64,000 bases of DNA from Clostridium_X cadaveris (GCF_039521325.1 NZ_BAAACD010000038.1); one strand, 5' to 3'. Positions 44,843 through 53,764 are shown, numbered from the stretch's first letter. Translations and numbers: made by a program. Notes: a model not told the origin generated them from the letters alone.

Positions 44843-45279
44843 ATGATTAATAATGAAATATTAAAAGTAAAAGAGTCAGGAATTCATGCTGTAGAAGATT
44901 ATATAATGGCTAGATACTAATTCATGACTATTTAGATTTAGATGAAACTGTGGCTGGTTATGGAATTTATATTATGCAGAAAAGTAGTGATGCTATACTT
45001 AAAGATTTGTCTATGCGTCTTATGAATAGAAAACTGTTTAAGTATGGGGATGAGGACATGAGAGAAGAGATAGAAGAAAGCTTAAAAAAGTATGGTAGCT
45101 TTAAAAAATATTATTTCTTTGAAGAAGTTAATTCTAAAGTTCCATATAAACCTCAATATGTGCCTATATTAATAGAGGGGAAGAATAATGAAATTAAAGA
45201 GTTATCAACGTGTTCGGCTATTATTAGTGCATTAGTAAATAATCCTAATGATATAAAAACAACTATATACTATGGATAG
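44843..45279 (+). pseudogene. HD-domain phosphohydrolase remnant
   Basis: Two pieces of a YwfO-like HD-superfamily protein remain in different frames: 44843-44920 (MINNEILKVKESGIHAVED, then YIMARY and a stop) and about 44925-45279 (HDYLDLDETVAGYGIYIMQ..., ending at TAG). The first matches the segment just after the HD metal site, the second the C-terminal helical region. The HD motif itself and the internal segment between the pieces are missing. Confidence 0.65.
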
Positions 45280-45296
45280 AGAGGGGAATATCAATT

Positions 45297-45386
45297 ATGC
45301 AGATAAAATTAGTTGATTTAGTGAAAGAGTTTCCAGGAATGACAGCAGTAAACAATGTGAATCTGACTATTGAAGAAGTGAAATAA
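45297..45386 (+). pseudogene. N-terminal scrap of an ABC ATPase
   Basis: After GAGGGGAA an ATG opens a 29-residue frame, MQIKLVDLVKEFPGMTAVNN to the stop. It is the conserved start of an ABC ATPase of the sugar/nucleoside type, cut before Walker A. The sequence then runs straight into a terminator, suggesting a deletion that removed the rest. Confidence 0.65.
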
Positions 45387-45424
45387 ACCCCTGTAGATTA
45401 ATTCTATGTACAGAGGTTTATTTT
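45384..45424. terminator. Hairpin terminator, bidirectional
   Basis: TAAACCCCTGTA pairs perfectly with TACAGGGGTTTA around a 13-nt loop, followed by TTTTAT on the plus strand. It can also serve the MATE gene, which ends 10 bp away on the minus strand. Confidence 0.8.
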
Positions 45425-45433
45425 ATGTTTACT

Positions 45434-46774
45434 TTAATTGATGTTTTCATCCGTTAAAGTTTTTATTCTTCTAAAGTATGTAAAGGCTAGAGGAACTGAA
45501 GCAGCTATCCAAGCTATAGGATCAGCCAAACAAATTCCTAGGTAATCTAAGAATCTTGGCAGTATAAAAGCTGCTAGAGCCCTTGCTGTTAGCTCATAAA
45601 CACCTGCCATCATTGGAATAAAAGATTCCCCAATTCCTTGAAGAGCATTTCTATATATAAATATAAGTCCAAGTGGAATGAAGAATATTGCAGCTATATT
45701 AAGGCATTGTGATGCAGACCTTAATATAGTTTCATCAGGACTATTTATAAATAACATTACAAAGTATTTTCCAAAGAATATAAGGATTAATCCTGATATT
45801 ATGCTGGTAACTATGGATATCTTAGTACATTCTCTAACGCCTTCTTTTATACGATTATAATTCTTAGCACCAAGGTTTTGAGCGCAATATGTGGACATAG
45901 TTACACCGAAGGTTATTGAAGGCTGCATTACAAGCTGTAATGCTTTTGAAGCAGCAGTATATGAAGCTATAATTGCTGATCCAAATATATTCAAGGCACC
46001 TTGAACTATCATTATACCGATTGCTGTTATTGAAAACTGTAAAGCCATTGGTATGCCTATCCTTAAGTGCCTTTTGACATATGTTTTATTGGGTTTAAAG
46101 TCACCTTTTTTAAATTTTAAGATGGTATATTTCTTTGAAGTATAAATAAAGCATAATAAGCTGGAAATACCTTGAGAAATAATTGTAGCATAAGCAGCAC
46201 CCGCAACTCCCATTGAAAAATTAATGATGAAAACTAAATCTAAAATAACATTTAATATAGATGAGATTATCAAAAAATACAATGGAGTTTTACTATCGCC
46301 AAGAGCCCTTAAAATACTTGAAACCATATTGTAAGCGAAAGTTGCTACAGTACCAGCATAAATTATAGTTATATATGTAGTGGCGTCACCTATTATATTT
46401 GATGGAGTATTCATTAATCTAAGCACTGGCTTTGCAAATATTACACTTATAACAGTAATAAGTATTATTGAAATTATAGATAGTTTAATTGCACTTGCTG
46501 TAGCTTTTCTAATAGCATTCTCATTTTTAGCACCAAATTTTTGAGAAATCAGTACTCCAAAACCACTAGTTAGCCCAACAACAAAACCATTAACTAAAAA
46601 GACCATAGAGCCAGTAGAACCTACGGCTGCAAGAGCATCAATACCAACAAATCTTCCCACGATTATAGTGTCAACCATGCTATAGAATTGTTGAAATATA
46701 TTACCTATCAATAAAGGTATAGAAAAATACAAAATAAGTTTAACGGGATTTCCAGTTGTCATATCATTGGTCAT
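45434..46774 (-). CDS. MATE-family efflux transporter
   Basis: The 446-residue protein has twelve hydrophobic helices in two homologous halves. NPVKLILYFSIPLLIGNIFQQFYSMVDTIIVGRFVG near the N-terminus and LGDSKTPLYF in the middle are typical of the MATE (DinF/NorM) family, which exports drugs or metabolites in exchange for Na+ or H+. ATG 46774 is chosen because TTAGGAGGA lies 8 nt ahead; an open frame continues upstream to 46822. It is transcribed alone. Confidence 0.92.
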   Translation of the reverse strand: MTNDMTTGNPVKLILYFSIPLLIGNIFQQFYSMVDTIIVGRFVGIDALAAVGSTGSMVFLVNGFVVGLTSGFGVLISQKFGAKNENAIRKATASAIKLSIISIILITVISVIFAKPVLRLMNTPSNIIGDATTYITIIYAGTVATFAYNMVSSILRALGDSKTPLYFLIISSILNVILDLVFIINFSMGVAGAAYATIISQGISSLLCFIYTSKKYTILKFKKGDFKPNKTYVKRHLRIGIPMALQFSITAIGIMIVQGALNIFGSAIIASYTAASKALQLVMQPSITFGVTMSTYCAQNLGAKNYNRIKEGVRECTKISIVTSIISGLILIFFGKYFVMLFINSPDETILRSASQCLNIAAIFFIPLGLIFIYRNALQGIGESFIPMMAGVYELTARALAAFILPRFLDYLGICLADPIAWIAASVPLAFTYFRRIKTLTDENIN

Positions 46775-46934
46775 TATGTAAAGTCCTCCTAAGTCAGTTC
46801 TTACAAAGTAGTAGAATAACATATTTTTATAAATTAGTATAGTAATAAAACTTTTTTGTAAGTTAGGGAATAACTATATTTAAGCATACTAAAATTATAT
46901 ACATAGAAATCATGAAAGTAAGGAGTGATAATAA

Positions 46935-47450
46935 ATGAAAAAAGGTTTATACTGTAAAAAAGTTTTAACTATACTAATATTAATTTTAACTATATTTATT
47001 AAAATTAATATAGTACAGGCTAAGGACAATATTAATGATTCGGAGGTATATATAAACCAATTAGAAGAAAAAAATAAGCTATTTAGAGAAGCATTAGATA
47101 ATTTTGGTGCATCTTCAATTGAGGAAGCAGTAAACTTATATTGTGAAGGGGTAGAACAAAGAAGTGGTCCTTTGCAGTATTCCGTTATGTGTAGCATTTA
47201 AAAAAAAGATTTTACTGATAAAATGGAAACAGACAAAAATTATGCATGGGTGACAGGAGTTTCTAGTCCATGGGTAACAGAATATAAGACTTTAGATACT
47301 AAAAAAATAAATAATGATACATATTTAGTTACGGTGGAATTTACATTGAATGATTCGAAGGGGGTATTTGGAAAAAATAAAGTGGAACTAGAATTAAAAA
47401 GTCATGATGAAAAGTGGTGTATTTCTCGTATACATGAAGAAGATAATTAA
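46935..47450 (+). pseudogene. Secreted hypothetical protein with an in-frame stop
   Basis: A single frame of 172 codons is interrupted by TAA at 47199-47201. The first part has a signal peptide or anchor (VLTILILILTIFIKINIVQA) and the segment SSIEEAVNLYCEGVEQRSGP. After the stop the same frame continues KKDFTDKMETDKNYAW to SRIHEEDN. The second part looks like a conserved beta domain, so the stop is probably a recent nonsense change (for example TTA to TAA) or a base-call error. The full product would be an extracytoplasmic protein of unknown function. AAGGAGTG precedes the ATG. Confidence 0.7.
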
Positions 47451-47464
47451 AAAGGAGGAAATAT

Positions 47465-48928
47465 ATGATTAAGATAAAAGAAATGGGATGGAACTTTGAT
47501 AACAGCTATATTGCTCTGCCAAAGATATTTTATAGCAAAATTGATTTAAATCCAGTATGTTGTCCAGAGACGGTTATTTTCAATAAAAATTTATCGAAAT
47601 CACTAGGATTAAATAGAGATGCTCTTGAAAGTGAGAAAGGTGTATATATATTATCAGGCAGCAAGGAAGCGAAGGATGGAGCCTATATAGCTGAGGCTTA
47701 TGCTGGACATCAGTTTGGATATTTTACAATGTTAGGTGATGGCAGAGCAGTCTTGATAGGAGAGCAAATAACTCCTTCAGGTGAAAGATATGATATTCAG
47801 CTAAAGGGTTCAGGAAAAACTCCATATTCACGTGGAGGAGATGGAAGGGCAGTGCTGGGACCTATGATTAGGGAATATATAATAAGTGAAGCTATGAACG
47901 GTCTTGGCATTCCTACCACAAGAAGTCTTGCTGTAATTAAGACTGGAGAAATTGTACATAGAGAAGAAGAAAAACAAGGTGCTATATTAACTCGTGTAGC
48001 ATCAAGCCACGTTAGGTTTGGCACATTTCAATATGCAGCTAGATTTGGAAATTTAGATGATGTTAAAGCTCTAGCTGACTATTGTATTAATAGACATTAC
48101 AATTACATAAAGAACGATAGTAACAAATACATTAATTTTCTTAAGGAGATCATAAAAATTCATGCTTTCCTTGTAGCTAAGTGGCAGACTGTAGGTTTTA
48201 TACATGGTGTTATGAATACAGATAATATGACCATAAGCGGAGAAACTATTGACTATGGTCCTTGCGCTTTTATGGATGTTTATAATCCTGATACTGTATT
48301 TAGCTCCATAGATATTAATGGACGTTACGCTTACTCAAAGCAGCCAGTGATGGCACAATGGAATTTATGTAGATTTGCTGAGACTTTACTACCTTTATTG
48401 CATGATGATAGAGATATGGCTATAAAGATTGCTGAAAAGGAAATTGCTAAATTTTCAGATCTATTCTATGAAGAATGGATGAGAATAATGAGATTTAAAC
48501 TGGGGATATTTAATGAAGAACTTCAAGATAGGGACTTAATTGAAAATTTGCTTAGTATGATGAAGAAGTTTAAAGAAGACTATACTAATACATTTCTTAG
48601 TCTTACCTTTAATGAAGATATTGAGAAAGATATGTTTAAAAGTGAAGAATTTAAAGATTGGTATAAATCGTGGCAGGAAAGATTAAAAAGACAGTCTAAA
48701 ACAAAAGAGGAAGCTTATGAGCTTATGAGCAAATCAAATCCTGTTGTAATTCCAAGAAATCATAGAGTAGAAGAAGCAATAGAAGCAGCGGATAAAGGGG
48801 ATTTTGAAGTTATGAAAAAGCTTTTATATGTGGTTTCATCACCATATGAACATTCAAAAGAACATAAGGAATACTCAAAGATACCGAAAGCTTCAAATTG
48901 TCCTTACAGAACTTTTTGTGGAACCTAA
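47465..48928 (+). CDS. selO: SelO/YdiU-family protein adenylyltransferase
   Basis: The 487-residue pseudokinase-fold protein matches SelO, which attaches AMP to Ser/Thr/Tyr of target proteins. Motifs are YAGHQFGYFTMLGDGRAVLIGE, DIQLKGSGKTPYSRGGDGRA, HGVMNTDNMTISGETIDYGP (the catalytic and metal-binding region) and the conserved C-terminal CPYRTFCGT. Human and some bacterial SelO carry selenocysteine near the C-terminus; here that position is encoded as ordinary Cys. AAAGGAGG precedes the ATG. The family protects against oxidative stress in E. coli. Confidence 0.92.
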   Translation: MIKIKEMGWNFDNSYIALPKIFYSKIDLNPVCCPETVIFNKNLSKSLGLNRDALESEKGVYILSGSKEAKDGAYIAEAYAGHQFGYFTMLGDGRAVLIGEQITPSGERYDIQLKGSGKTPYSRGGDGRAVLGPMIREYIISEAMNGLGIPTTRSLAVIKTGEIVHREEEKQGAILTRVASSHVRFGTFQYAARFGNLDDVKALADYCINRHYNYIKNDSNKYINFLKEIIKIHAFLVAKWQTVGFIHGVMNTDNMTISGETIDYGPCAFMDVYNPDTVFSSIDINGRYAYSKQPVMAQWNLCRFAETLLPLLHDDRDMAIKIAEKEIAKFSDLFYEEWMRIMRFKLGIFNEELQDRDLIENLLSMMKKFKEDYTNTFLSLTFNEDIEKDMFKSEEFKDWYKSWQERLKRQSKTKEEAYELMSKSNPVVIPRNHRVEEAIEAADKGDFEVMKKLLYVVSSPYEHSKEHKEYSKIPKASNCPYRTFCGT

Positions 48929-48996
48929 ATTAAAAAATAAATATTGATATAATCTATAAATATTGCTATAATAAGCACTGTAATTTAATAATAAGT

Positions 48997-49012
48997 CCAC
49001 AGAATTCTGTGG
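48997..49012. repeat. 16-bp perfect palindrome before the riboswitch
   Basis: CCACAGAATTCTGTGG lies directly against the 5' end of the preQ1 aptamer. It could be an operator or part of a leader hairpin; nothing else supports either. Confidence 0.5.
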
Positions 49013-49013
49013 G

Positions 49014-49049
49014 AGAGGTTCGTAACCATCCCTCTATAAAAAACTAGGG
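49014..49049 (+). ncRNA. preQ1-I: preQ1-I riboswitch aptamer
   Basis: The sequence reads AGAGGTTCGTAACCATCC, then CTCTATAAAAAACTAGGG. This matches the class I preQ1 aptamer: P1 stem AGAGG/CCTCT, a C-rich loop, the A-rich tail and an ACTAGGG segment that pairs back into the loop as a pseudoknot. The aptamer is followed by a terminator whose loop and 3' arm (CCCTTAGT) can alternatively pair with ACTAGGG. Ligand binding should favour termination, as in queuosine genes of other Firmicutes. Confidence 0.9.
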
Positions 49050-49062
49050 AAAAAGACTTTAT

Positions 49063-49095
49063 AGTCGTACTATACCCTTAGTGCGACTTTTTTTA
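49063..49095 (+). terminator. Riboswitch-controlled terminator
   Basis: AGTCGTACTA pairs with TAGTGCGACT (10 bp, one G-T) around TACCCT, followed by TTTTTTT. The 3' arm and loop overlap the alternative pairing partner of the aptamer tail. Confidence 0.9.
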
Positions 49096-49259
49096 CTATT
49101 CTTTACCTATATGTTTTATTATCATGTCAATTTTAACATTGAAACTTAAATGAAGCATATGATGATAAGAGTATAAGTGAGTTTTACCTTGAGATGGTGT
49201 TCTCAAGGTATTTTTTTGTATCTAAAATTTGAGATTACATTGTGAGGAGTGCTAAAAAT
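49096..49259 (+). terminator. Second attenuator before the salvage operon
   Basis: Between the riboswitch terminator and the first gene there is a second intrinsic terminator: TACCTTGAGA (49185-49194) pairs with TCTCAAGGTA (49201-49210) around TGGTGT, followed by seven T (49211-49217). The 90 bp before it are AT-rich with no clear second aptamer or open frame. Transcription must pass both terminators or start between them. Confidence 0.75.
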
Positions 49260-50240
49260 ATGATTAAAAAGAAAGTGATAATAGACTGTGACCCAGGAGT
49301 TGACGATGCTTTGGCTATAATGCTGGCTTTAAAATCAGAGGAACTAGAAGTGGTGGGCATCACAATAACATCAGGAAATGTTCATGGAAAAAAAGGAGCA
49401 GAAAATGCATTAAAGATTCTTAAAGAATTAAATAGATTAGATATACCAGTGTATCTTGGAAGCTGTGAGCCATTAAAAAGGGAACTCATAACAGCTGAAG
49501 ATACTCATGGCTGTGACGGACTTGGTGAAAGTTTTCTGCCAAAGGTAGAGGAAGTTTTTTATAAAGAGGGTGCAATAGATTTTATTTTAGAAACTGTAAA
49601 GTCACAAGATGTTTCAGTTATAGCATTAGGACCGCTTACTAATATTGCTATGTGTTTAGAAAAAGATGCTGAATCTATTAGATGTCTAAGGGAATTGGTT
49701 CTTATGGGAGGAGCTTTTAAAAGTTTTGGAAACTGCTCTCAAGTAGCAGAGTTTAACTTTTGGGTAGATCCTCATGGAGCAGAAAAAGTTTTTAAAGAAC
49801 TAAATAGGAAAATTACAATGGTAGGGCTTGATGTAACAAGACAATGTATCTTAACACCAAACTATATAGAGATGATAAAGCAGTTTAAAGAACCATTAGG
49901 GGATTTTATAGTGAAAATAACAAGATTTTATGTGGATTTTCACTGGAATCAGGAGAGAACATTAGGATGTGTGATTAATGATCCTTTAGCTGTGGCATAC
50001 TTTATTAATCCGCAGTTGTGCTGTGGAATGGAATATTACGTTGATATAGTAACTGAAGGCAAGGCTATAGGAATGTCTTTAGTTGATGAGGGTGATTTTT
50101 ACAGACAAAAACCTAATTGTTTAGTATTAACGCAAGTTGATTCAAAAGGTTTTATGGAGATGTTTTTGACGAGAATATTTCCAGAGCATAAAAAAGATAT
50201 ATTAAAAGTTCTAAATAACATTAAATACGGTTTAAATTAA
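49260..50240 (+). CDS. queK: Nucleoside hydrolase, QueK-like (queuosine hydrolase)
   Basis: The 326-residue protein has the IUNH signature DCDPGVDDALAIML (9-22) for calcium and ribose binding, ALGPLTNIA, VLMGGAF and a C-terminal NDPLAVAYFI block. Nucleoside hydrolases cleave the N-glycosidic bond of ribonucleosides. The setting (preQ1 riboswitch upstream, ECF subunit and radical SAM gene downstream) matches the queuine salvage genes described in C. difficile, where QueK releases queuine from queuosine. ATG 49260 follows AGGAGTG. A pyrimidine/purine hydrolase is the alternative if context misleads. Confidence 0.88.
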   Translation: MIKKKVIIDCDPGVDDALAIMLALKSEELEVVGITITSGNVHGKKGAENALKILKELNRLDIPVYLGSCEPLKRELITAEDTHGCDGLGESFLPKVEEVFYKEGAIDFILETVKSQDVSVIALGPLTNIAMCLEKDAESIRCLRELVLMGGAFKSFGNCSQVAEFNFWVDPHGAEKVFKELNRKITMVGLDVTRQCILTPNYIEMIKQFKEPLGDFIVKITRFYVDFHWNQERTLGCVINDPLAVAYFINPQLCCGMEYYVDIVTEGKAIGMSLVDEGDFYRQKPNCLVLTQVDSKGFMEMFLTRIFPEHKKDILKVLNNIKYGLN

Positions 50241-50263
50241 TTTAAGAAAGAAGAGGTAAAATT

Positions 50264-50824
50264 ATGGATAGCAAAAATAATAAAAAAATCATATTTATGG
50301 GTTTAGCAATAGCTATAAATTTAGTTGGAGGATTTATTGCATTAACATTAAAACTTCCGATTTACATTGATACAATAGGAACTATTTTAGTTTCAATATT
50401 ATTTGGGCCTATAAGTGGGGCAATGGTTGGAGGTTTATCTTCAATTTTTAATGCTGTAACTTTTGATCCAATATCATTTTATTTTATGCCTGTACAAATA
50501 ATAGTTGGTTTAAGCACAGGAATGCTTTTTAAAGAACAAAAATTTAAAGGTGTAAAATCAATAATATCAATTATATTAGTTACTGTATTAGGTTCTGCGG
50601 CTGCAGCAGTTATTGCATCTTTTGTTTTTGAAGGGGTAACTTCTTCAGGGTCAAGTATTTTAGTTGCAATACTTAAAAACTCAGGAATGAGTATAATTAC
50701 GTCAGTCTTTTCTACTCAAATTTTTACCGATTTGCTAGATAAAGCTGTTAGTTTTGGTGTAGTATTTACAATTATAAAAATGCTTCCAGTAAATATTAAA
50801 AGTATGGTTGTTGGAGAAAAATAA
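50264..50824 (+). CDS. queT: ECF transporter S component, QueT-like
   Basis: The 186-residue membrane protein has five or six hydrophobic segments. It has LPIYIDTIGTILVSILFGPISG and VGGLSSIFNAVTFDPISF, typical of S subunits of energy-coupling-factor importers in the QueT-type group. Its place between nucleoside hydrolase and radical SAM genes behind a preQ1 riboswitch points to uptake of a queuosine precursor or queuine/queuosine. GAAAGAAGAGG precedes the ATG. The shared ECF ATPases and T subunit are not in the window. Confidence 0.88.
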   Translation: MDSKNNKKIIFMGLAIAINLVGGFIALTLKLPIYIDTIGTILVSILFGPISGAMVGGLSSIFNAVTFDPISFYFMPVQIIVGLSTGMLFKEQKFKGVKSIISIILVTVLGSAAAAVIASFVFEGVTSSGSSILVAILKNSGMSIITSVFSTQIFTDLLDKAVSFGVVFTIIKMLPVNIKSMVVGEK

Positions 50825-50825
50825 T

Positions 50826-51515
50826 ATGGACAGATACAATTTAATTACAGGAAAAAATAAAAGAGAAATAGTGCTTTTAAAGGCTTTACCATGTATATGG
50901 GGAAAATGCTCATTTTGCGATTATATAGATGATAATTCAACTGATGTTTCAGAAATAAATAAACTTAACAAAGAGGTTTTAGAGAATATAAAAGGAACTT
51001 ATGGAGTCTTGGAGGTGATAAATTCAGGAAGCTGTTTTGAACTGCCAAAAGAGACTTTAGAACATATAAGAAATATAATAAAAGAAAAAAATATAAAAAA
51101 ATTATTTTTAGAAAGCCACTGGTGCTACAGAAATAGGCTTCAAGAGATGAGAGATTTTTTTGGTATAGATATAGTTTTCAAAATAGGTGTAGAAAGTTTT
51201 GATAATGATTTTAGGAATATATTTTTAAATAAAAATGCAAAATTTAAGGATTACACAGAAGTGAAAAAGTACTTTTCATCAATTTGCCTTATGGTAGGAA
51301 TAAAGGGGCAAAGTAAAGAAATGATACAAAAGGATATCAATATAGTATTAAACAACTTTGATTACGGAACTATAAATATTTTCACTGAGAATACTACCAA
51401 TATAAAAAGAGATGAAGAATTGATTAAATGGTTTGAAAAGGAGTACAGATTTTTGGAAAAAAACGACAAAATAGAGGTGCTGTTTGAAAACACTGATTTT
51501 GGAGTAGGAGATTAG
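50826..51515 (+). CDS. queL: Radical SAM protein, QueL-like (queuine lyase)
   Basis: The 229-residue protein begins with three cysteines C23, C28, C31 (PCIWGKCSFCDY), a CX4CX2C spacing rather than the usual CX3CX2C cluster motif of radical SAM enzymes. LFLESHWCYRNR and FKIGVESFDNDFRN follow the barrel pattern of the family. In C. difficile, QueL converts queuine to preQ1. Position as third gene behind a preQ1 riboswitch after QueK- and QueT-like genes supports the same role. ATG 50826 lies one base after the queT stop, after TTGGAGAA. Confidence 0.85.
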   Translation: MDRYNLITGKNKREIVLLKALPCIWGKCSFCDYIDDNSTDVSEINKLNKEVLENIKGTYGVLEVINSGSCFELPKETLEHIRNIIKEKNIKKLFLESHWCYRNRLQEMRDFFGIDIVFKIGVESFDNDFRNIFLNKNAKFKDYTEVKKYFSSICLMVGIKGQSKEMIQKDINIVLNNFDYGTINIFTENTTNIKRDEELIKWFEKEYRFLEKNDKIEVLFENTDFGVGD

Positions 51516-51622
51516 AGATATATAAGTAAATACCTATTAAAAACCTATCAAATAAGTATTTTACCTTTTATGAATGAGAATTTATAATTAACAAGTAAAT
51601 TTAAACTACGACGAGGTGAAAT

Positions 51623-52630
51623 ATGGATAAAATAAAAAGAATAATACCAGGCTTCATGGTGTGTTTGATAATAGCATTAATAAGCAAAATCTTAGCAAAG
51701 TTCATACCTAGTTTTGGAGCAGCAACTTTTGCTATATTTCTAGGAATAATTGCAGGTAATACTATATTTAATAAAGAAAAATATGACGAGGGAAGTAAGT
51801 TTTCAGAGCGTGAACTTCTTTCTTACTCAATAGTTCTTATGGGAGCGACTTTAGATTTAGCTGACATAGGATCTGTTGGAATTGGAGGTATAATATTTAT
51901 AATATTGCAGATGTCTTTTACAATAGTAACTGCATTTATAATAGGAAGGAAACTTGGTTTCAATAGAAAGTTTTCTCTTCTTATGAGTGCAGGAAATGCA
52001 GTATGTGGATCTTCTGCCATAGCATCTGTTTCAGATGTAGTAAATCCAAGTGCAAAAGATAAGGGGTTATCAGTAACTATAGTCAATGTAACAGGTACAG
52101 TTCTTATGTTTATTCTTCCTGCTATAGCAGGCTGCATGTATAATAATGAAACAATTCATTCTTCAGCTTTAATAGGAGGAACTCTTCAATCAGTCGGACA
52201 AGTTATAGCATCTGGTGAGTTTATAAATGAACATGTAGTTGAGATGGCTGCGATATTTAAAATTATAAGGATAATCTTTATAGTAGCAGTAGTTATGTTA
52301 TTCTCAAAAGTGAACTCAAATGAGGAAGGAAAGCTATTTAAAAACAGTAAAAATGAAAAATCTAAAAAGGTAAAAGTTAAAATACCTTGGTATATAATAG
52401 GTTTTTTCATCTTAAGCATAATAAATAGCTTAAATTTAATACCAAAAGGATTATCAGAGGCAGCTCATCTAACAAGTGTACAGTTTGAAATAATAGCTTT
52501 AGCTGCTATAGGAATGAGAGTTAAATTTAGAGACTTGATTAAAGAGGGACCAAAAGGAATGCTGTATGGGGCATTAGTTGGAACATTACAGATAGTCTTT
52601 GCTTTAATACTTATAAAAATATTTATATAG
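51623..52630 (+). CDS. YeiH/UPF0324-family membrane protein
   Basis: The 335-residue polytopic protein has about ten helices and the family segments LSYSIVLMGATLDLADIG, SAGNAVCGSSAIASV and GGTLQSVGQVIASG. This is the YeiH family, annotated as a putative sulfate exporter; its transport substrate is poorly established. GAGGTGAAAT precedes the ATG. It is 107 bp after the queL-like gene with no obvious terminator between, so read-through is possible, but a separate promoter is equally likely. Confidence 0.9.
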   Translation: MDKIKRIIPGFMVCLIIALISKILAKFIPSFGAATFAIFLGIIAGNTIFNKEKYDEGSKFSERELLSYSIVLMGATLDLADIGSVGIGGIIFIILQMSFTIVTAFIIGRKLGFNRKFSLLMSAGNAVCGSSAIASVSDVVNPSAKDKGLSVTIVNVTGTVLMFILPAIAGCMYNNETIHSSALIGGTLQSVGQVIASGEFINEHVVEMAAIFKIIRIIFIVAVVMLFSKVNSNEEGKLFKNSKNEKSKKVKVKIPWYIIGFFILSIINSLNLIPKGLSEAAHLTSVQFEIIALAAIGMRVKFRDLIKEGPKGMLYGALVGTLQIVFALILIKIFI

Positions 52631-52642
52631 ATTATAGAAAAT

Positions 52643-52677
52643 AAAACTGCTGAAACTCTAAGATATCAGCAGTTTTT
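52643..52677 (+). terminator. Terminator of the YeiH gene
   Basis: AAAACTGCTGA pairs with TCAGCAGTTTT around a 12-nt loop, followed by TTGTG. Confidence 0.8.
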
Positions 52678-52814
52678 GTGTTAAATAAGATAAGAGTTAT
52701 TTTAAGTGAATTTGTAGGACTGTATAAAGTGTGCTGCAAATGCTTTATAATAATAATGAATATATGATAAGATATTAGAGTGAAATAAAATAGTTTTGAA
52801 ACGGAGTGAAACAT

Positions 52815-53696
52815 ATGATAAGAATTATAGCATCAGATATGGATGGAACTTTATTGAATAATAAACATGATATAGATGAAGAAACTGTAGAGGCTATCAG
52901 AAAAGCAGAGGAAGCTGGAATAATATTTGCAATATCTACAGGAAGAGAATATGACAGTGTAAAAGGTATACTCGAGAAACATAATATAAAGGCTCAATGT
53001 GTACTTTCAAATGGAGCAGAATACAGAGATGAAGAAGGAAATATTTTAGATGTAATAAATATAAATGAGGAAGCTGCAAAAAAGATAATAAAGATGTTAA
53101 ATGAAAACAAATTATCTGCACGTATCTTTACGGATAAGGGAGTATTTACAACATCTACAAAAGAAGAAGCTCTTCAAGAGGTAGTATTCAGGACTATGAC
53201 TTTTAATCCAGGAACTACGGAAGAAGAGGCGAGAAAAATAGCGGAAACACAAGGCTTCTTTACATGCCTTAAATACATTGACAATATAGAAAAATTTTTT
53301 AGTGAGGGCATAGAAGTTAGAAAATTTGTAGCTTTTCATAAGGATATAGAGCTTATAGATAAAATGAAGATGCTTATAAGTGAAATTCCTGGCTTGGCGA
53401 TATCCTCATCTTTTAGGGATAATATAGAAGTAACTGATATAAATGCTCAAAAGGGAATTATATTAGAGAAAGTTGCTAAAAAGATGTCTATAGATTCAAA
53501 AGAAGTTATGATCCTTGGAGATAGCTTTAACGACTATTCTATGTTTGAAATATTTGAAGAGAGTGTTGCTATGAAAAATGCTATTCCAGAAGTTAAAGCT
53601 ATAGCTAAGTATATAACAGACAGCAATGACAATTTAGGTGTAGCAAAAGCTATTTACAATGTTTTAAATGATGAAATGGATAAAATGCTTAAATAA
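52815..53696 (+). CDS. Cof/YidA-type HAD phosphatase
   Basis: The 293-residue protein has HAD motif I DMDGTLLN (near residue 8), motif II in FAISTGRE, and motif IV GDSFNDYSMFE, with a C2B cap domain between. It is a Cof-type sugar-phosphate or nucleotide phosphatase; substrates in this family are broad. The C-terminus ends with the usual ATN-like SVAMKNAIPEVKAIAKYIT. ATG 52815 is preferred over GTG 52806 from the spacing of ACGGAGTG. Confidence 0.92.
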   Translation: MIRIIASDMDGTLLNNKHDIDEETVEAIRKAEEAGIIFAISTGREYDSVKGILEKHNIKAQCVLSNGAEYRDEEGNILDVININEEAAKKIIKMLNENKLSARIFTDKGVFTTSTKEEALQEVVFRTMTFNPGTTEEEARKIAETQGFFTCLKYIDNIEKFFSEGIEVRKFVAFHKDIELIDKMKMLISEIPGLAISSSFRDNIEVTDINAQKGIILEKVAKKMSIDSKEVMILGDSFNDYSMFEIFEESVAMKNAIPEVKAIAKYITDSNDNLGVAKAIYNVLNDEMDKMLK

Positions 53697-53717
53697 AAAA
53701 ATATGTAGATTCAAAAT

Positions 53718-53764
53718 AAAACAGCTTTCTATGATGGGATTAAACATCACAGGAAGCTGTTTTG
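53718..53764 (+). terminator. Terminator of the HAD gene
   Basis: AAAACAGCTT pairs with AAGCTGTTTT around a 24-nt loop containing a smaller ATGATG...CATCA pairing, with a short T-run. Confidence 0.65.

Noticed and set aside
47465..48928. Selenocysteine in the SelO protein
   Set aside because: The C-terminal position is an ordinary Cys codon (TGT) and no UGA or SECIS-like element is present.
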